Below, in pieces: positions 16,877 to 25,877 of a DNA stretch of 28,923 nt. Source of the stretch: a virus. How positions within the stretch are numbered: the first letter of the stretch is position 1; each line of letters starts with the position of its first letter. The DNA is taken from IMG/VR virus record IMGVR_UViG_3300009068_000141, positions 1 through 28,923 of that record; one strand, given 5' to 3'. The position numbers were made by a program, and so were the translations under genes. The notes under the pieces were generated by a model. That model saw only the letters and a program-made list of their open reading frames with translations, ran no database searches and was not told where the DNA came from.

Positions 16877-19800
16877 ATTTGGAAGACCAGACGCTGCTGT
16901 TGTGACGCGGCCGAGCACAAGCTTCTCTTCTGCAGCATTTACAGACGATGTAGATCCTCCAACCCGATCAACTTTCTCGTCTGTTGCCACAGAGAGCCGC
17001 CCTACAATCGTAGATTCTTTAACAGACTCGTCTGTGGTTCTAATTCCTGAGTCTGGGTACGACGATTTTATATCAGAGAAGAAGCTTTCTAGCAACAGAC
17101 CGCATGTCATAGCTGTTTATAATCCAAGAATTGATCCTACAAACGGATTTAAAGACCCGACATTTCAACTTTCTGAAGTCCAATATCTTCTGGATTCCGA
17201 TACTGTTTCAACAGCTGTCCAGGTCATCTCGTCTTCAATTCCTGCACAGCAGCTTGCTGAACTAACAGTTGATAATATCGCTCTTGCAGTTGAAGCCAAA
17301 AGAGCAATAGACGCTTTGCGGTCTGTCTATCTTGGAAAGAGGCAGTTCTCTAGAAATCTTTCCGGATTTGACTCTTCAGCAATCTCAGCTAGATCTTCAA
17401 GATTTATAAACTCCATTTCTTCTGATATCGGCATTGGTGGCTGGACTGCAAAAATTAGTAGAGCGCCCTTTTTCAATGAGAGAACAATTGATAGCTTTTT
17501 AGGCATCTATCCAACTGATCTTTCAAAATTTTCAAGCAAGACGATGGCATCAAAGATCTTGAATCTTGCTCTAATGTCGACTGATCTTGCTTTCTTTAGT
17601 AGAGATGTTGTAAAGACTTTCAAAGAAGATCCCTCTCTAGGCGAACGCCTAGGCAGTGCACTATACACCCGAGGCATTTCTTTTCCTGAAGAGATATCAG
17701 AGAATCCCGATTACATCTCATCGCCTGACGATCTATCTCTTGAAGATGCTATCAGAGGCCTTGGAAGAGCTCTAGCAGGCGGTGTTCTAAAGTCAGAAGC
17801 AAATCCTGCTACAACTTACGCTGCAGATGCAGACAGATCTCTACCTTCGTCTTTTGAACCAGTTCTTGATAGCCTTTTCTTTACAGATGCAAACCTGAAG
17901 AGAGTTGAGACCTTTGCAAACTCTAGCTTTGCTGCAACGAGCCCTGATGGCTACGTTACCTTTGAAGATAGCGTTCTTCTAAAGTGCTTTACTAAGCAGC
18001 AGAAAGATTCACCTGGGTTTTTAGAGGCATCCAGTCTTGCAAGCCAGGCTTCTCAAATCGTTCTTAGAAAGTCTGAGTCTCTAGTTGTTTCGTGTCGACC
18101 TTTTTCTTCTAATCTTCTTGATCCTCAAAAGCGGCTTATGAAATTTTTGGTTGCACTTCTAAGAGAGCTAGGATCAATTCTTGACATACTAAAGGAAATA
18201 GACACTGCGGCAGAGATCCAAGACGTTGAGTCTGTAGGTTCTCCAGGTTTTTCTAGCAGGTCTGGCGTCCCTAGAAATGCGCTGAGAGATCTTGCTGTGA
18301 TAGCTCAGTCTTGCACACAGTACGGTACTTCTGTTTTTGAAGTTTCTTTCATTGAAGGTGTTCAAGCTTCTTACACAACTAACGTCCAGATTGGAACTAT
18401 TCCAGATCCAGGTGCTGCGTTCCTCTATAGACATACTCGAATTGATGACTCAGAAGGTCAAGACTGGCTTGAAGCTAGACTGTATGACTCTGAAAATACA
18501 GAGATCCATCCGATTTTTGCAATGATCGATGCACAGATTACAAGTGTCCTCGGCTTTACTCAGGAAATTCAAGTGAGAGCTGCAAGGTCTGTTGCTGTGC
18601 AGTTTCTCTCAAGATCTCTTAGATCTGTATTTTTTGATTTTGAAACAAATGAAGCTGGCGGTACTTATTTTACCTTTTCCAGGACTGATCTTGCTGCCAT
18701 TCCTTTGGCGATAGATTCTATACTTTCTGGTGGTCTTGGCTTTCCAAGCAGGCCTGGTCTTTCGTCAGAAGAGATAGCCAGGATCAACAATATACGCATA
18801 AGCATTATTGACGATGCTTTGTCACCGATCAGAGCGATAACAGATCAAGTTGTTGCTTCTCTTGAGTTTGTAGACATGGTTGAGTCATACGCGTCCTCTC
18901 TTGCTTCATGCGACAACCTTTCCAGAAATCTTAGATCTGCATCTAGCACGCTCTCGTCAGTAACTAGAATTAAGGGAATTACTACTCCGCTTGCTCTTAC
19001 TAGAGATAGCTTAATAGCATCAAGTCTTTACTTCTTTACAAGGAGTGCAACTTCTGGGATTACTGGATATAGCACTCAAGAAGTTCTTAGTGAGAACGAG
19101 TACAAAACAATACTTTCTAGACTTCTGAAGATTTCACAAGAATCTACCAGCGAGGACGATCTGTCCTACTTTGTTGTAGGCTTTCCATTTGGACTCCTTG
19201 AAAGATGTAGAAATGAATCACCGTCAGATACTGATCTCTTTTTAGTTAACTTTAAGTTTGAAATAGACGGGATAGAGTCAACAGTCACGAAGACTTTTAG
19301 TCCAAATATTCGAAAAACTGAACTTTCTCCGGGTCAAGCAGCAGATCCAATCGAGCAAATAGACACAGACAAGGTAAAGACGCTTTCCTACATAGACGGA
19401 GTCCAAGACATTGTTAGAACGAGAAGCGGAGAAGCTTTCTTTTCCATCCAGGACACGTCTTACTTAGAGGCTTTCCGGATCGCTCTCACCAGCGGATGCT
19501 TGATTGACTTTATGTGGAATCTTCTAGGAATCGATCTATCAGAGACTGCTGTAAGAGATAGCGCAACATACGCTCCCTCCTCGAGGATTACTGACATTAA
19601 GAACGATCAGTCCAGATTTTTTGCACGTAGAATACAAGACCTGAGCATCCCTAGCCAAGCTCGACTTGGCAGTGCCTTTCAGAGAACCACACTTTTCGGT
19701 CAATCAAGAGCTGTAGACGATATTTTTGGATTCAAGTATATGGACTGCGTCTATGCGTTTCCAGTTAGATCTTCAGAGATTCCAGGTGTTTCATCTGGCC

Positions 19801-19877
19801 AATTCGTCGGCAAGGTCTTTGTGTCTGTTGAACCTTCTATATTCGGCTCAGTAAGAACACTAAGAGGAAACTTCTGA
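16869..19877 (+). CDS. Very large virion-cluster protein, unassigned
   Basis: A 1002-residue protein with no motif I recognise. The N-terminus (1-70) is Ser/Thr/Pro-rich and probably disordered. Residues about 100-350 and 640-760 are predominantly helical, for example LAELTVDNIALAVEAKRAID and DQVVASLEFVDMVESYASSL. The C-terminal 150 residues alternate strands and loops and end in a VGKVFVSVEPSIFGSVRTLR stretch. It has no membrane segments, no Cys clusters and no heptad pattern long enough for a tape measure. The start is TTG at 16869, overlapping the upstream stop by 8 bases, with GAGAGGTGG in front. The stop overlaps the next gene as TGATG. Lying between two FN3-bearing genes, it is probably a scaffold-like piece of the peripheral baseplate or a large fibre. 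Confidence 0.6.
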   Translation: MARFGRPDAAVVTRPSTSFSSAAFTDDVDPPTRSTFSSVATESRPTIVDSLTDSSVVLIPESGYDDFISEKKLSSNRPHVIAVYNPRIDPTNGFKDPTFQLSEVQYLLDSDTVSTAVQVISSSIPAQQLAELTVDNIALAVEAKRAIDALRSVYLGKRQFSRNLSGFDSSAISARSSRFINSISSDIGIGGWTAKISRAPFFNERTIDSFLGIYPTDLSKFSSKTMASKILNLALMSTDLAFFSRDVVKTFKEDPSLGERLGSALYTRGISFPEEISENPDYISSPDDLSLEDAIRGLGRALAGGVLKSEANPATTYAADADRSLPSSFEPVLDSLFFTDANLKRVETFANSSFAATSPDGYVTFEDSVLLKCFTKQQKDSPGFLEASSLASQASQIVLRKSESLVVSCRPFSSNLLDPQKRLMKFLVALLRELGSILDILKEIDTAAEIQDVESVGSPGFSSRSGVPRNALRDLAVIAQSCTQYGTSVFEVSFIEGVQASYTTNVQIGTIPDPGAAFLYRHTRIDDSEGQDWLEARLYDSENTEIHPIFAMIDAQITSVLGFTQEIQVRAARSVAVQFLSRSLRSVFFDFETNEAGGTYFTFSRTDLAAIPLAIDSILSGGLGFPSRPGLSSEEIARINNIRISIIDDALSPIRAITDQVVASLEFVDMVESYASSLASCDNLSRNLRSASSTLSSVTRIKGITTPLALTRDSLIASSLYFFTRSATSGITGYSTQEVLSENEYKTILSRLLKISQESTSEDDLSYFVVGFPFGLLERCRNESPSDTDLFLVNFKFEIDGIESTVTKTFSPNIRKTELSPGQAADPIEQIDTDKVKTLSYIDGVQDIVRTRSGEAFFSIQDTSYLEAFRIALTSGCLIDFMWNLLGIDLSETAVRDSATYAPSSRITDIKNDQSRFFARRIQDLSIPSQARLGSAFQRTTLFGQSRAVDDIFGFKYMDCVYAFPVRSSEIPGVSSGQFVGKVFVSVEPSIFGSVRTLRGNF

Positions 19878-21670
19878 TGTCGAGATCTTTTGAAACTTTT
19901 ATGATTCCTTACTTGAAGTTCACAGACTTCGACGCTAAGGCAGAATTTAAGTACAACTTCTATACGTCAGATGAAGTTATTAATGAAAATGCAAATACTC
20001 TGAATTCGAGCAATCTTTATGAGATCAGTCTATTCAGACGCCTCACTTCAGCAGGAGTGTTTCCTAGAGAAACTAGGCTAATCTCTTCTGCTCGAGGAGT
20101 CCCTGCAGCATCTTCCAGGATCGAGCTAGATCTTGCAAACACAAGTGTTCTCTATGAAGACTCAGCTGCTTCCTTTAGTACATGCGGACTTACAGTCTCT
20201 GATTCAGCAGTTAGCACAACAGCATATCAGCTATTAAGGCAAAATGCATCTCTCGGAGAGTCAATCACAGTGTCTCTCCCTGTGACACCAACTCTCTACA
20301 GAAGTGTTAGAAACTCTGAATTTAACGCTGGAATAAGCGTTTTTGATCTAAGGATTGATAGCACGTCTACCAAGGATCCGCTAGCTGATATTGCTGGACT
20401 TCCCGTTGACATTTCCTTGAGTAGACTGCTTGTGAGCGATCTTGTTTCGACAGCAAATAGAGATTACAGCAACATCTTTGCAGATGAGCTAGTGGCTCTT
20501 GCAGACAATGCCGCTGCAGTTCAATCATCAGCGCTTGCAACTGTCCAGCAGAGATCAATAATCTCACAAGAGATTGATTACATCATAGACGATCAGTACA
20601 TAAATCACGGATATGATTTCGATCAGATTCTCCACGCAGGATTTATTGTGGAGAAGCAGAGAATATCAAAAGATTCTGAGACAGGAGAAGACCAGTCTGA
20701 GTTAATCTCTACGACCTTCTATGGAACCCCAGGAGTCCTGGCACAAGTTGACAGGCTTGTTGCGATGGGATTTTCTTACGTTTATAAGATTAGATCAGTC
20801 TATGGTGTTCCTGTTGAAGTAACTGAATCTAACGTTACTGAAGCTGGAATAGAGTTTATTAGAAACGTAAAGAAGACTGTCTTCGTAGCCTCTGAGGGGA
20901 AGGTTTATCGAGTCAATCCTGCAGACACAAAGCCACCGCCACCTCCACCCGACGTTGTCATTGCACACCAGATTTACCCGAGATTTGGATTGATGACAAG
21001 CTGGAGGATGCCATCATCATCTCAATATGACGTTGTCGGCTTTTTAGTCTTTAGAAGAGACAATCTCTCACAGCCCTTCATGCAGATTGCGACAATTGAT
21101 TTTGACAAGACTCAGTCAAGAACTACAACGCTTTCAAAAATCTACCCATGTAAGAACATTATCATATCAGAATTTCCGGTACTCTCTTTTGTAGATGAGA
21201 CTGCAGCACCGGATAAAGACTACATTTATGCAATCTGTAGTGTTGATGCTCACGGAAATGTTTCAGGTTATTCAGTTCAAATAAAGTCTAGATACGTTAG
21301 AGCTTCAAACACAGTTATTTCAAGATCTGTGTCAAGATCTCTTGCGCCCCTTGCATTTCCAAACATCTTGATTGACGAAGACATTTTTACAGACTTGATC
21401 AAGCTCAAATCTATAAAGAGCATCTCAGTCGTTGCAAATCCCGATCTCAGGTACTTGGAAAATAACGGAGTTTCTTCTGAGATGCTCGCTGCTAACTCGC
21501 AGGGAAGGGACGTAACAAAGTACTATCGAATGAATCTGATAGACTTAAACGATCTATCTCAGAACAACTTCGATTTTAACATATCAGCTGCTTCGGCTAC
21601 ATTCATAGGTGTTGATGCATCAAACAAGAGCACAGAATCTATCAGAGATTTCATACAGTTTGAGCAGTAA
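19877..21670 (+). CDS. Virion protein with polyproline hinge and FN3-like domain
   Basis: A 597-residue structural protein. Residues 1-350 are mixed helix and strand. A run of six prolines (353-358) then acts as a hinge before a fibronectin-III-like domain at about 359-470. That domain contains FGLMTSWRMPSSSQYDVVGF, LVFRRD, a FVDETAAPDKDYIYAICSVD stretch and HGNVSGYS, all standard FN3 landmarks. The remaining 125 residues are beta-rich and may form a tip or docking domain. The ATG at 19877 overlaps the upstream TGA by one base and has AGAGGA in front. It is followed by the largest gap in the window (35 bases). The role is probably fibre or peripheral baseplate, with the FN3 mediating protein or glycan contact. 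Confidence 0.65.
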   Translation: MSRSFETFMIPYLKFTDFDAKAEFKYNFYTSDEVINENANTLNSSNLYEISLFRRLTSAGVFPRETRLISSARGVPAASSRIELDLANTSVLYEDSAASFSTCGLTVSDSAVSTTAYQLLRQNASLGESITVSLPVTPTLYRSVRNSEFNAGISVFDLRIDSTSTKDPLADIAGLPVDISLSRLLVSDLVSTANRDYSNIFADELVALADNAAAVQSSALATVQQRSIISQEIDYIIDDQYINHGYDFDQILHAGFIVEKQRISKDSETGEDQSELISTTFYGTPGVLAQVDRLVAMGFSYVYKIRSVYGVPVEVTESNVTEAGIEFIRNVKKTVFVASEGKVYRVNPADTKPPPPPPDVVIAHQIYPRFGLMTSWRMPSSSQYDVVGFLVFRRDNLSQPFMQIATIDFDKTQSRTTTLSKIYPCKNIIISEFPVLSFVDETAAPDKDYIYAICSVDAHGNVSGYSVQIKSRYVRASNTVISRSVSRSLAPLAFPNILIDEDIFTDLIKLKSIKSISVVANPDLRYLENNGVSSEMLAANSQGRDVTKYYRMNLIDLNDLSQNNFDFNISAASATFIGVDASNKSTESIRDFIQFEQ

Positions 21671-21705
21671 CTTGATGTCTAGCTTAGTTATGCCTAGGAG
21701 ACAAA
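21671..21705 (+). promoter_or_regulatory. Largest intergenic gap, with a strong ribosome binding site
   Basis: This 35-base spacer is the longest non-coding interval in the window. It carries TAGGAG at 21695-21700, five bases before the ATG at 21706, which is one of the best Shine-Dalgarno sequences here. I see no convincing -35/-10 pair, T4-type late promoter or terminator hairpin. The only symmetry is the short CCTAGG palindrome at 21693-21698. Independent translation initiation of the next gene is the simplest reading. Confidence 0.5.
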
Positions 21706-22395
21706 ATGGGCTTTCTTAACGGAACTACCAACAACATCGTTGTCGACGCAGTCTTGACTGACGTAGGTAGACAACTTCTTGCACGCAACGATGGAAGTTT
21801 TCAGATCTCCAAGTTTTCTCTTGGAGACCCTGAGATTGATTACACACGCATTAAGACCCATGGGATCCCTGTTGGCACAGACAACATCTCTATCTTGACG
21901 CCTATTTTTGAAGCACTTACAAACGCTTCTCTTGCAAATACGAGTCGACTGATTTCGGCTGCTGATCCAAGCCTTGTGTACCTCCCAGTCTTCAACACGA
22001 GCACGTCTGCTGTAAGTCTTGCTGAGGGATCGTCTAGAGGCGGCTCTGTATCGTTCTCTCTTGAGTGGGCTGGGTCTACGACTTCCATTCCGATAGAGCT
22101 ACAGGAGAGTACTTTTGAAGTTACCTGTAACAATCTGTTTGTCTCGATTCTTTCTAGCACTGGGACGGCTTTACCGCTAAGATACGTCACAGGAAATAAG
22201 TCAACTGCAATTTTGAGTGCATCAAGAACTGCGACAGGATCGACAGCGTCTTTTACGATTTCTTCTAAGTCGCTCTCTAGCACAACATTTGCTTCCTATA
22301 AATCATCAGATGGCAAGATTCACACTTTCGTAGATGTTGTAGGTCTCAACACTGGAATAAAGAGTCAGATCGAAGTCATCATAACGGAGACCTAA
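21706..22395 (+). CDS. Tail-associated protein, 'LN..VDAVLTDxGR' N-terminus
   Basis: A 229-residue structural protein. Its N-terminus (GFLNGTTNNIVVDAVLTDVG, then RQLLARNDGSFQISKFSLGD) is a pattern I associate with virion proteins of several large and marine phages. The second half is a compact beta domain (about 125-229) with SFTISSKSLSSTTFASYKS and a closing IKSQIEVIITE strand. It is related at the N-terminus to the gene at 13854 and unrelated after about residue 45. It has its own good ribosome site after a 35-base gap and is followed with one base of spacing by the next gene, with CGGAGA at 22385-22390. The antisense reading across 21840-22283 is a shadow. Probably a peripheral tail or adaptor protein. 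Confidence 0.7.
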   Translation: MGFLNGTTNNIVVDAVLTDVGRQLLARNDGSFQISKFSLGDPEIDYTRIKTHGIPVGTDNISILTPIFEALTNASLANTSRLISAADPSLVYLPVFNTSTSAVSLAEGSSRGGSVSFSLEWAGSTTSIPIELQESTFEVTCNNLFVSILSSTGTALPLRYVTGNKSTAILSASRTATGSTASFTISSKSLSSTTFASYKSSDGKIHTFVDVVGLNTGIKSQIEVIITET

Positions 22396-22396
22396 G

Positions 22397-23704
22397 ATGT
22401 ACAAAGAGATTTTACCGTCTGATATTCGGACAACAAGACAGGCTCTTAACCAGCTCATAGATGTCCCACAGAGCACTATAAGCTCGAGCGACAACAGACA
22501 GAATTACCTTAATTTCGTGTCGTCGTCGGTGAATGCTTACACTTCTTCGCTTTTTGTGACAGTCTTCGATCAGTCTCAGACTCTACAGACAGCTAATCCA
22601 GTATTTGATATGACTTTTGGTCTGTATCTAAGCGGAGCTGACGTTCAATCGGCAAAAACGGGTGATTCTGCTGATGGTCTCATGCTCTTTCCAACAAACC
22701 TTGCGATGGTTAGAGAGAAGATCAACATCTACAAGGAGATGTCATCCTATCTGCTGGGTGATCCTGATTCTTTCTTTACATCTCCCTACTCTGATCCTAG
22801 GACTCCCTACGCAGCTCCGGCAGCAGGCTTTCACTCAACTTCTACCCGTAGAATCGACTACGCTCTCTTTATCGCATTTAAGCGCCTCTTTGCGAGAGAC
22901 AGGATGAAGAGAGAGACTGTTGCCTTAAAGCTCTACACAACAGCAGCGCTTGACGGATCTCCAAACTCGACAACGATTGAAAAAGCAATCCTTAACGGAT
23001 TTACCGGTTCAAATCTGTATAGGATTACAGAATCGGGATCCTTCGTAGCCAGCGACGTTGGATCTTCTACGACGCTGCTGCTTGCTCCTGACGGATGTGG
23101 CATAGGAAACGTCTTCTCTTCAGCGAACACCAGCTATTCAGTTGGAACTGTCTTCTATGATAAGGGCATCATGGTTCTTGACATGGAGAAGGTCTTCGCC
23201 AGGCAGCACGTTTCTGGTGCTATTAGAAGCAGCCTGACAAACGGCGGAGCGCACACTGATGTTCCAAACGGATATTATCCAGTTGGAGATATTGACTCAA
23301 CCAACTTCCCGTTCGTCAACCGGTCAGCAACTTTCTTCCCAGATTTAATGCTCTCAGCTTCAATGCAGGACGTCCTCGACCACGTGTGCAGTGTTAGATT
23401 TAGCGGAAGTGATTCAACTGCGATAACCTTCCAGAACCAGACTGACGTCAACAGCACTCTTGTGTTCTGCAGAGCCGCAGCTGATGAATTCAACTACTCT
23501 TCTAATCCGACTTTTGTTGACGCTGATGGTCGCCTCGTCGTTATTGAAGAAGGGCAAGAGGGGATAGAGAGCTCTTTCGCGTTTGTTACTTCTATTGGAC
23601 TCCACAATGACGCAGGACAGCTCCTTGCTGTTGCAAAGCTTAGCAGGCCCGTCAAGAAGGATCAAGAGACAGATTACACGTTTAGAGTTCGCCTAGACTT
23701 CTAG
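22397..23704 (+). CDS. Virion protein with shared C-terminal module (copy 1)
   Basis: A 435-residue structural protein. Residues 1-200 are helical and mixed, with YLNFVSSSVNAYTSSLF and an RRIDYALFIAFKRLFARDRM stretch. Residues about 205-270 are a beta module ending in VGTVFYDKGIMVL. Residues 355-435 form the module shared with the next gene: Cys, then DEFNYSSNPTF, a loop, AFVTSIGLHND, LLAVAKLSRPV and a closing FRVRLDF. The paired 'FYxxG' and 'EFNxSxNPT' motifs occur in the same order in both genes. The ATG at 22397 sits one base after the upstream TAA. A ten-base spacer containing GGAG leads into the next gene. Probably a fibre or tail-tip component. Confidence 0.68.
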   Translation: MYKEILPSDIRTTRQALNQLIDVPQSTISSSDNRQNYLNFVSSSVNAYTSSLFVTVFDQSQTLQTANPVFDMTFGLYLSGADVQSAKTGDSADGLMLFPTNLAMVREKINIYKEMSSYLLGDPDSFFTSPYSDPRTPYAAPAAGFHSTSTRRIDYALFIAFKRLFARDRMKRETVALKLYTTAALDGSPNSTTIEKAILNGFTGSNLYRITESGSFVASDVGSSTTLLLAPDGCGIGNVFSSANTSYSVGTVFYDKGIMVLDMEKVFARQHVSGAIRSSLTNGGAHTDVPNGYYPVGDIDSTNFPFVNRSATFFPDLMLSASMQDVLDHVCSVRFSGSDSTAITFQNQTDVNSTLVFCRAAADEFNYSSNPTFVDADGRLVVIEEGQEGIESSFAFVTSIGLHNDAGQLLAVAKLSRPVKKDQETDYTFRVRLDF

Positions 23705-23714
23705 GAGTGAACTT

Positions 23715-25877
23715 GTGAGCATTGTAGAGATAAACTCTGCCAACTTTGAGACAAGCACGCTTGTTTTACGGCCGAGTGTCATTATTCTTTCCTCGTCGAG
23801 CGGAATTACAGGTTCTGCGCCTATTGTCGCTCGACCGAGCCCTATTGTCAAGGAAGTGTCTGGTTCAAACGACCTTCTAGATCCTGCGGCTGCGGGTGTA
23901 ACTGCATACCTGAGTGCTGTAGCAGCTGCTCCAACACCTAGAAAGAATTCTGAGTCTCTGTCTTTCACAAGGATAGACCAGCCCGTAAGATACACTGCAA
24001 ACTTCACAGCAAAGAGAATAATAACAGAAGTTCTATCAGACCTCTACAGGCCTATCAGGCAGAATCTTGACTTTGGATATTCGAACTACCTGTCTCTGTC
24101 CTTTAGAAAGAGTTCAAATCTTCCAACAAGCAGCGTACTAATATACCCAAATACAGGAAATACTTCTAATCGACAGTACACGCCTACTGGGAGCTTTACT
24201 ATTGACTTCTTTGTAAAGCCGCCTGACAACATTGGAAGAGAGGAAAATTACAGCGCTGGGACTATTCTGCACATTTCTTCAACTCTGGCAATTTCTCTCG
24301 TCACTGGTTCGAGCTACGGAACTGACGGGAATGTTTCCAAGTTTGGAATATGCTTGCAGCTGTCAAGAAGCGCAGACGTTGCACCGAATCTTATCGACCT
24401 CAGCGTCGCTAATGGTTCTAGGTCTCATCCGCAAGATCTCATCTTCGTTTCTCCTTTCACGCTTGAAACAAAGAAGTGGACTAGAGTCACCGTTAGATGG
24501 GATCCTGTGTCTGACCAGAGATCAGGAAGTATCGGATATGATCTCAGAGAAGTGACGGGATTCCAGGTTAATTCAGCTTCTTTGGCCACAAATGCTCTGT
24601 CTGAGGCACTTTTTGTAGGAAACTTCTACGATGGTGTTCCTGGACCTGGCGCTTTTTTCAATCCGTCAGTTGCAGCAAACGAAGGCCTGACTCCTAATCT
24701 TTCTTACTCTTCAGATCCTTCGAGCTTCTCGTTTAGATTTCCTTTCTACGGAGAGATCCACGATCTAAAGATATTCAAGCAGATCTTACCCTACAGGTCC
24801 TTGTTTGACTACAACGCTAAGGGCGACTTAACAGGTTCGGGTTGCTGCTTTTATCTCCCGCCTTTCTTTTCTTCTTACACTAGAAGTAGAAATACTCTAA
24901 TATCTCCGTTTGATGAAGCTTCGTCAGACACAGATTCACCATTTAACGTTGCACTTTCTTACGATTACAACGGCTACTACATCAATCTTGAGAACCACGT
25001 ACAGGAATTTGTCAACAGAGAGTTTCCTCGTCTCTACTCTTTAACAGGATCAGTCTATTCTGGTTTTGCGCTGGGTCAGACTGCAGATTCAATTCTCTAC
25101 AGAAATCCAGAAGTTGCCAAGCGCAACCTGTTGATATCCAACTGTGACCAGAGCGGGTTTGTTAGAAACTACGGATTCATGCGAGAGAGTGACCAGGCAA
25201 GGTCCTACAACGATCGGGGCCTATTCCAAGACGGGTTTGTGTCCCTCCAGTCTCTGGTTACGGCAAGCTATAGAGACTCAATCCTGACAGGGTCTGCTAG
25301 AGTCGGTAGATACACAATAGCAGATAGATTTGCAGACGGATCTTCGAACCAGGTCACCATCTTCTCAATTAGCAACATGCTGTACGGAGACAGGATAAGA
25401 CCAGGAACAGTTGTTCTAACTGATTTAAAGCCTACAGGATCAGACGGAACTTTTTCCAGCGTCCTAAGAGACAACCTAGCTGGAATGCTCTTCAGGTCAG
25501 ACGTTGATGCTCCGGACCTTTCGAACTGTGTTGGAAACGTCTTCTACGAAGAAGGGCTTGTTTTTATCAAATCTCCTTACCTTTCAAAGTTTGGGAAAGA
25601 CGGCGTCAAGATTCAGCTCGAAGGAGAGAGACAGTCAAATGTCTTGGTGATAAACGTTCCTTGCAAGGCTGAGGAGTTCAATGTATCTCCAAATCCGACG
25701 TACATTTCTTGTGCACCTACAGACGCTCCGTATGACGAAGGTGAATCTTTTGTGTATATTACAACCATGAACTTACACGATTCTAACTTCAACATAGTAG
25801 GAAGGGCCACCTACTCACAGCCCGTCATCAAGCGCTCAGGTCAGGACCTTCTCTTTAGAGTAAAGCATGACATCTGA
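23715..25877 (+). CDS. Virion protein with LamG-like domain and shared C-terminal module (copy 2)
   Basis: A 720-residue structural protein. Residues about 115-370 form a LamG/concanavalin-like sandwich: NYLSLSFRK, GSFTIDFFVKPPD, TKKWTRVTVRWDP and GEIHDLKIFKQILPYRS. A Cys-Cys pair then precedes CFYLPPFFSSY. Residues about 400-470 contain SPFNVALSYDYNGYYINLEN and a PRLYSLTGS strand. Residues about 560-720 parallel the previous gene, with GNVFYEEGLVFIKSP and then C-x3-EFNVSPNPTY, FVYITTMNLHDS and FRVKHDI. The start is GTG at 23715, seven bases after GGAG (23704-23707). The 3' end overlaps the RuvC-like gene by 11 bases. Probably a large fibre or receptor-side protein able to contact carbohydrate; that function is inferred from the LamG-like fold. 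Confidence 0.7.
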   Translation: MSIVEINSANFETSTLVLRPSVIILSSSSGITGSAPIVARPSPIVKEVSGSNDLLDPAAAGVTAYLSAVAAAPTPRKNSESLSFTRIDQPVRYTANFTAKRIITEVLSDLYRPIRQNLDFGYSNYLSLSFRKSSNLPTSSVLIYPNTGNTSNRQYTPTGSFTIDFFVKPPDNIGREENYSAGTILHISSTLAISLVTGSSYGTDGNVSKFGICLQLSRSADVAPNLIDLSVANGSRSHPQDLIFVSPFTLETKKWTRVTVRWDPVSDQRSGSIGYDLREVTGFQVNSASLATNALSEALFVGNFYDGVPGPGAFFNPSVAANEGLTPNLSYSSDPSSFSFRFPFYGEIHDLKIFKQILPYRSLFDYNAKGDLTGSGCCFYLPPFFSSYTRSRNTLISPFDEASSDTDSPFNVALSYDYNGYYINLENHVQEFVNREFPRLYSLTGSVYSGFALGQTADSILYRNPEVAKRNLLISNCDQSGFVRNYGFMRESDQARSYNDRGLFQDGFVSLQSLVTASYRDSILTGSARVGRYTIADRFADGSSNQVTIFSISNMLYGDRIRPGTVVLTDLKPTGSDGTFSSVLRDNLAGMLFRSDVDAPDLSNCVGNVFYEEGLVFIKSPYLSKFGKDGVKIQLEGERQSNVLVINVPCKAEEFNVSPNPTYISCAPTDAPYDEGESFVYITTMNLHDSNFNIVGRATYSQPVIKRSGQDLLFRVKHDI

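Noticed and set aside
16763-17110. Antisense reading frame of 115 codons
   Set aside because: It lies opposite two well-supported overlapping genes, has no ribosome site and has a composition typical of a shadow.
21840-22283. Antisense reading frame of 147 codons
   Set aside because: It is fully opposite the gene at 21706, whose N-terminus is a recognised phage pattern. The reverse translation has no motif.
22297-22304. TATAAATC inside the gene at 21706 as a late promoter for 22397
   Set aside because: Seven-of-eight matches are expected roughly ten times by chance in this length. It is coding sequence and its spacing to the start is about 90 bases.
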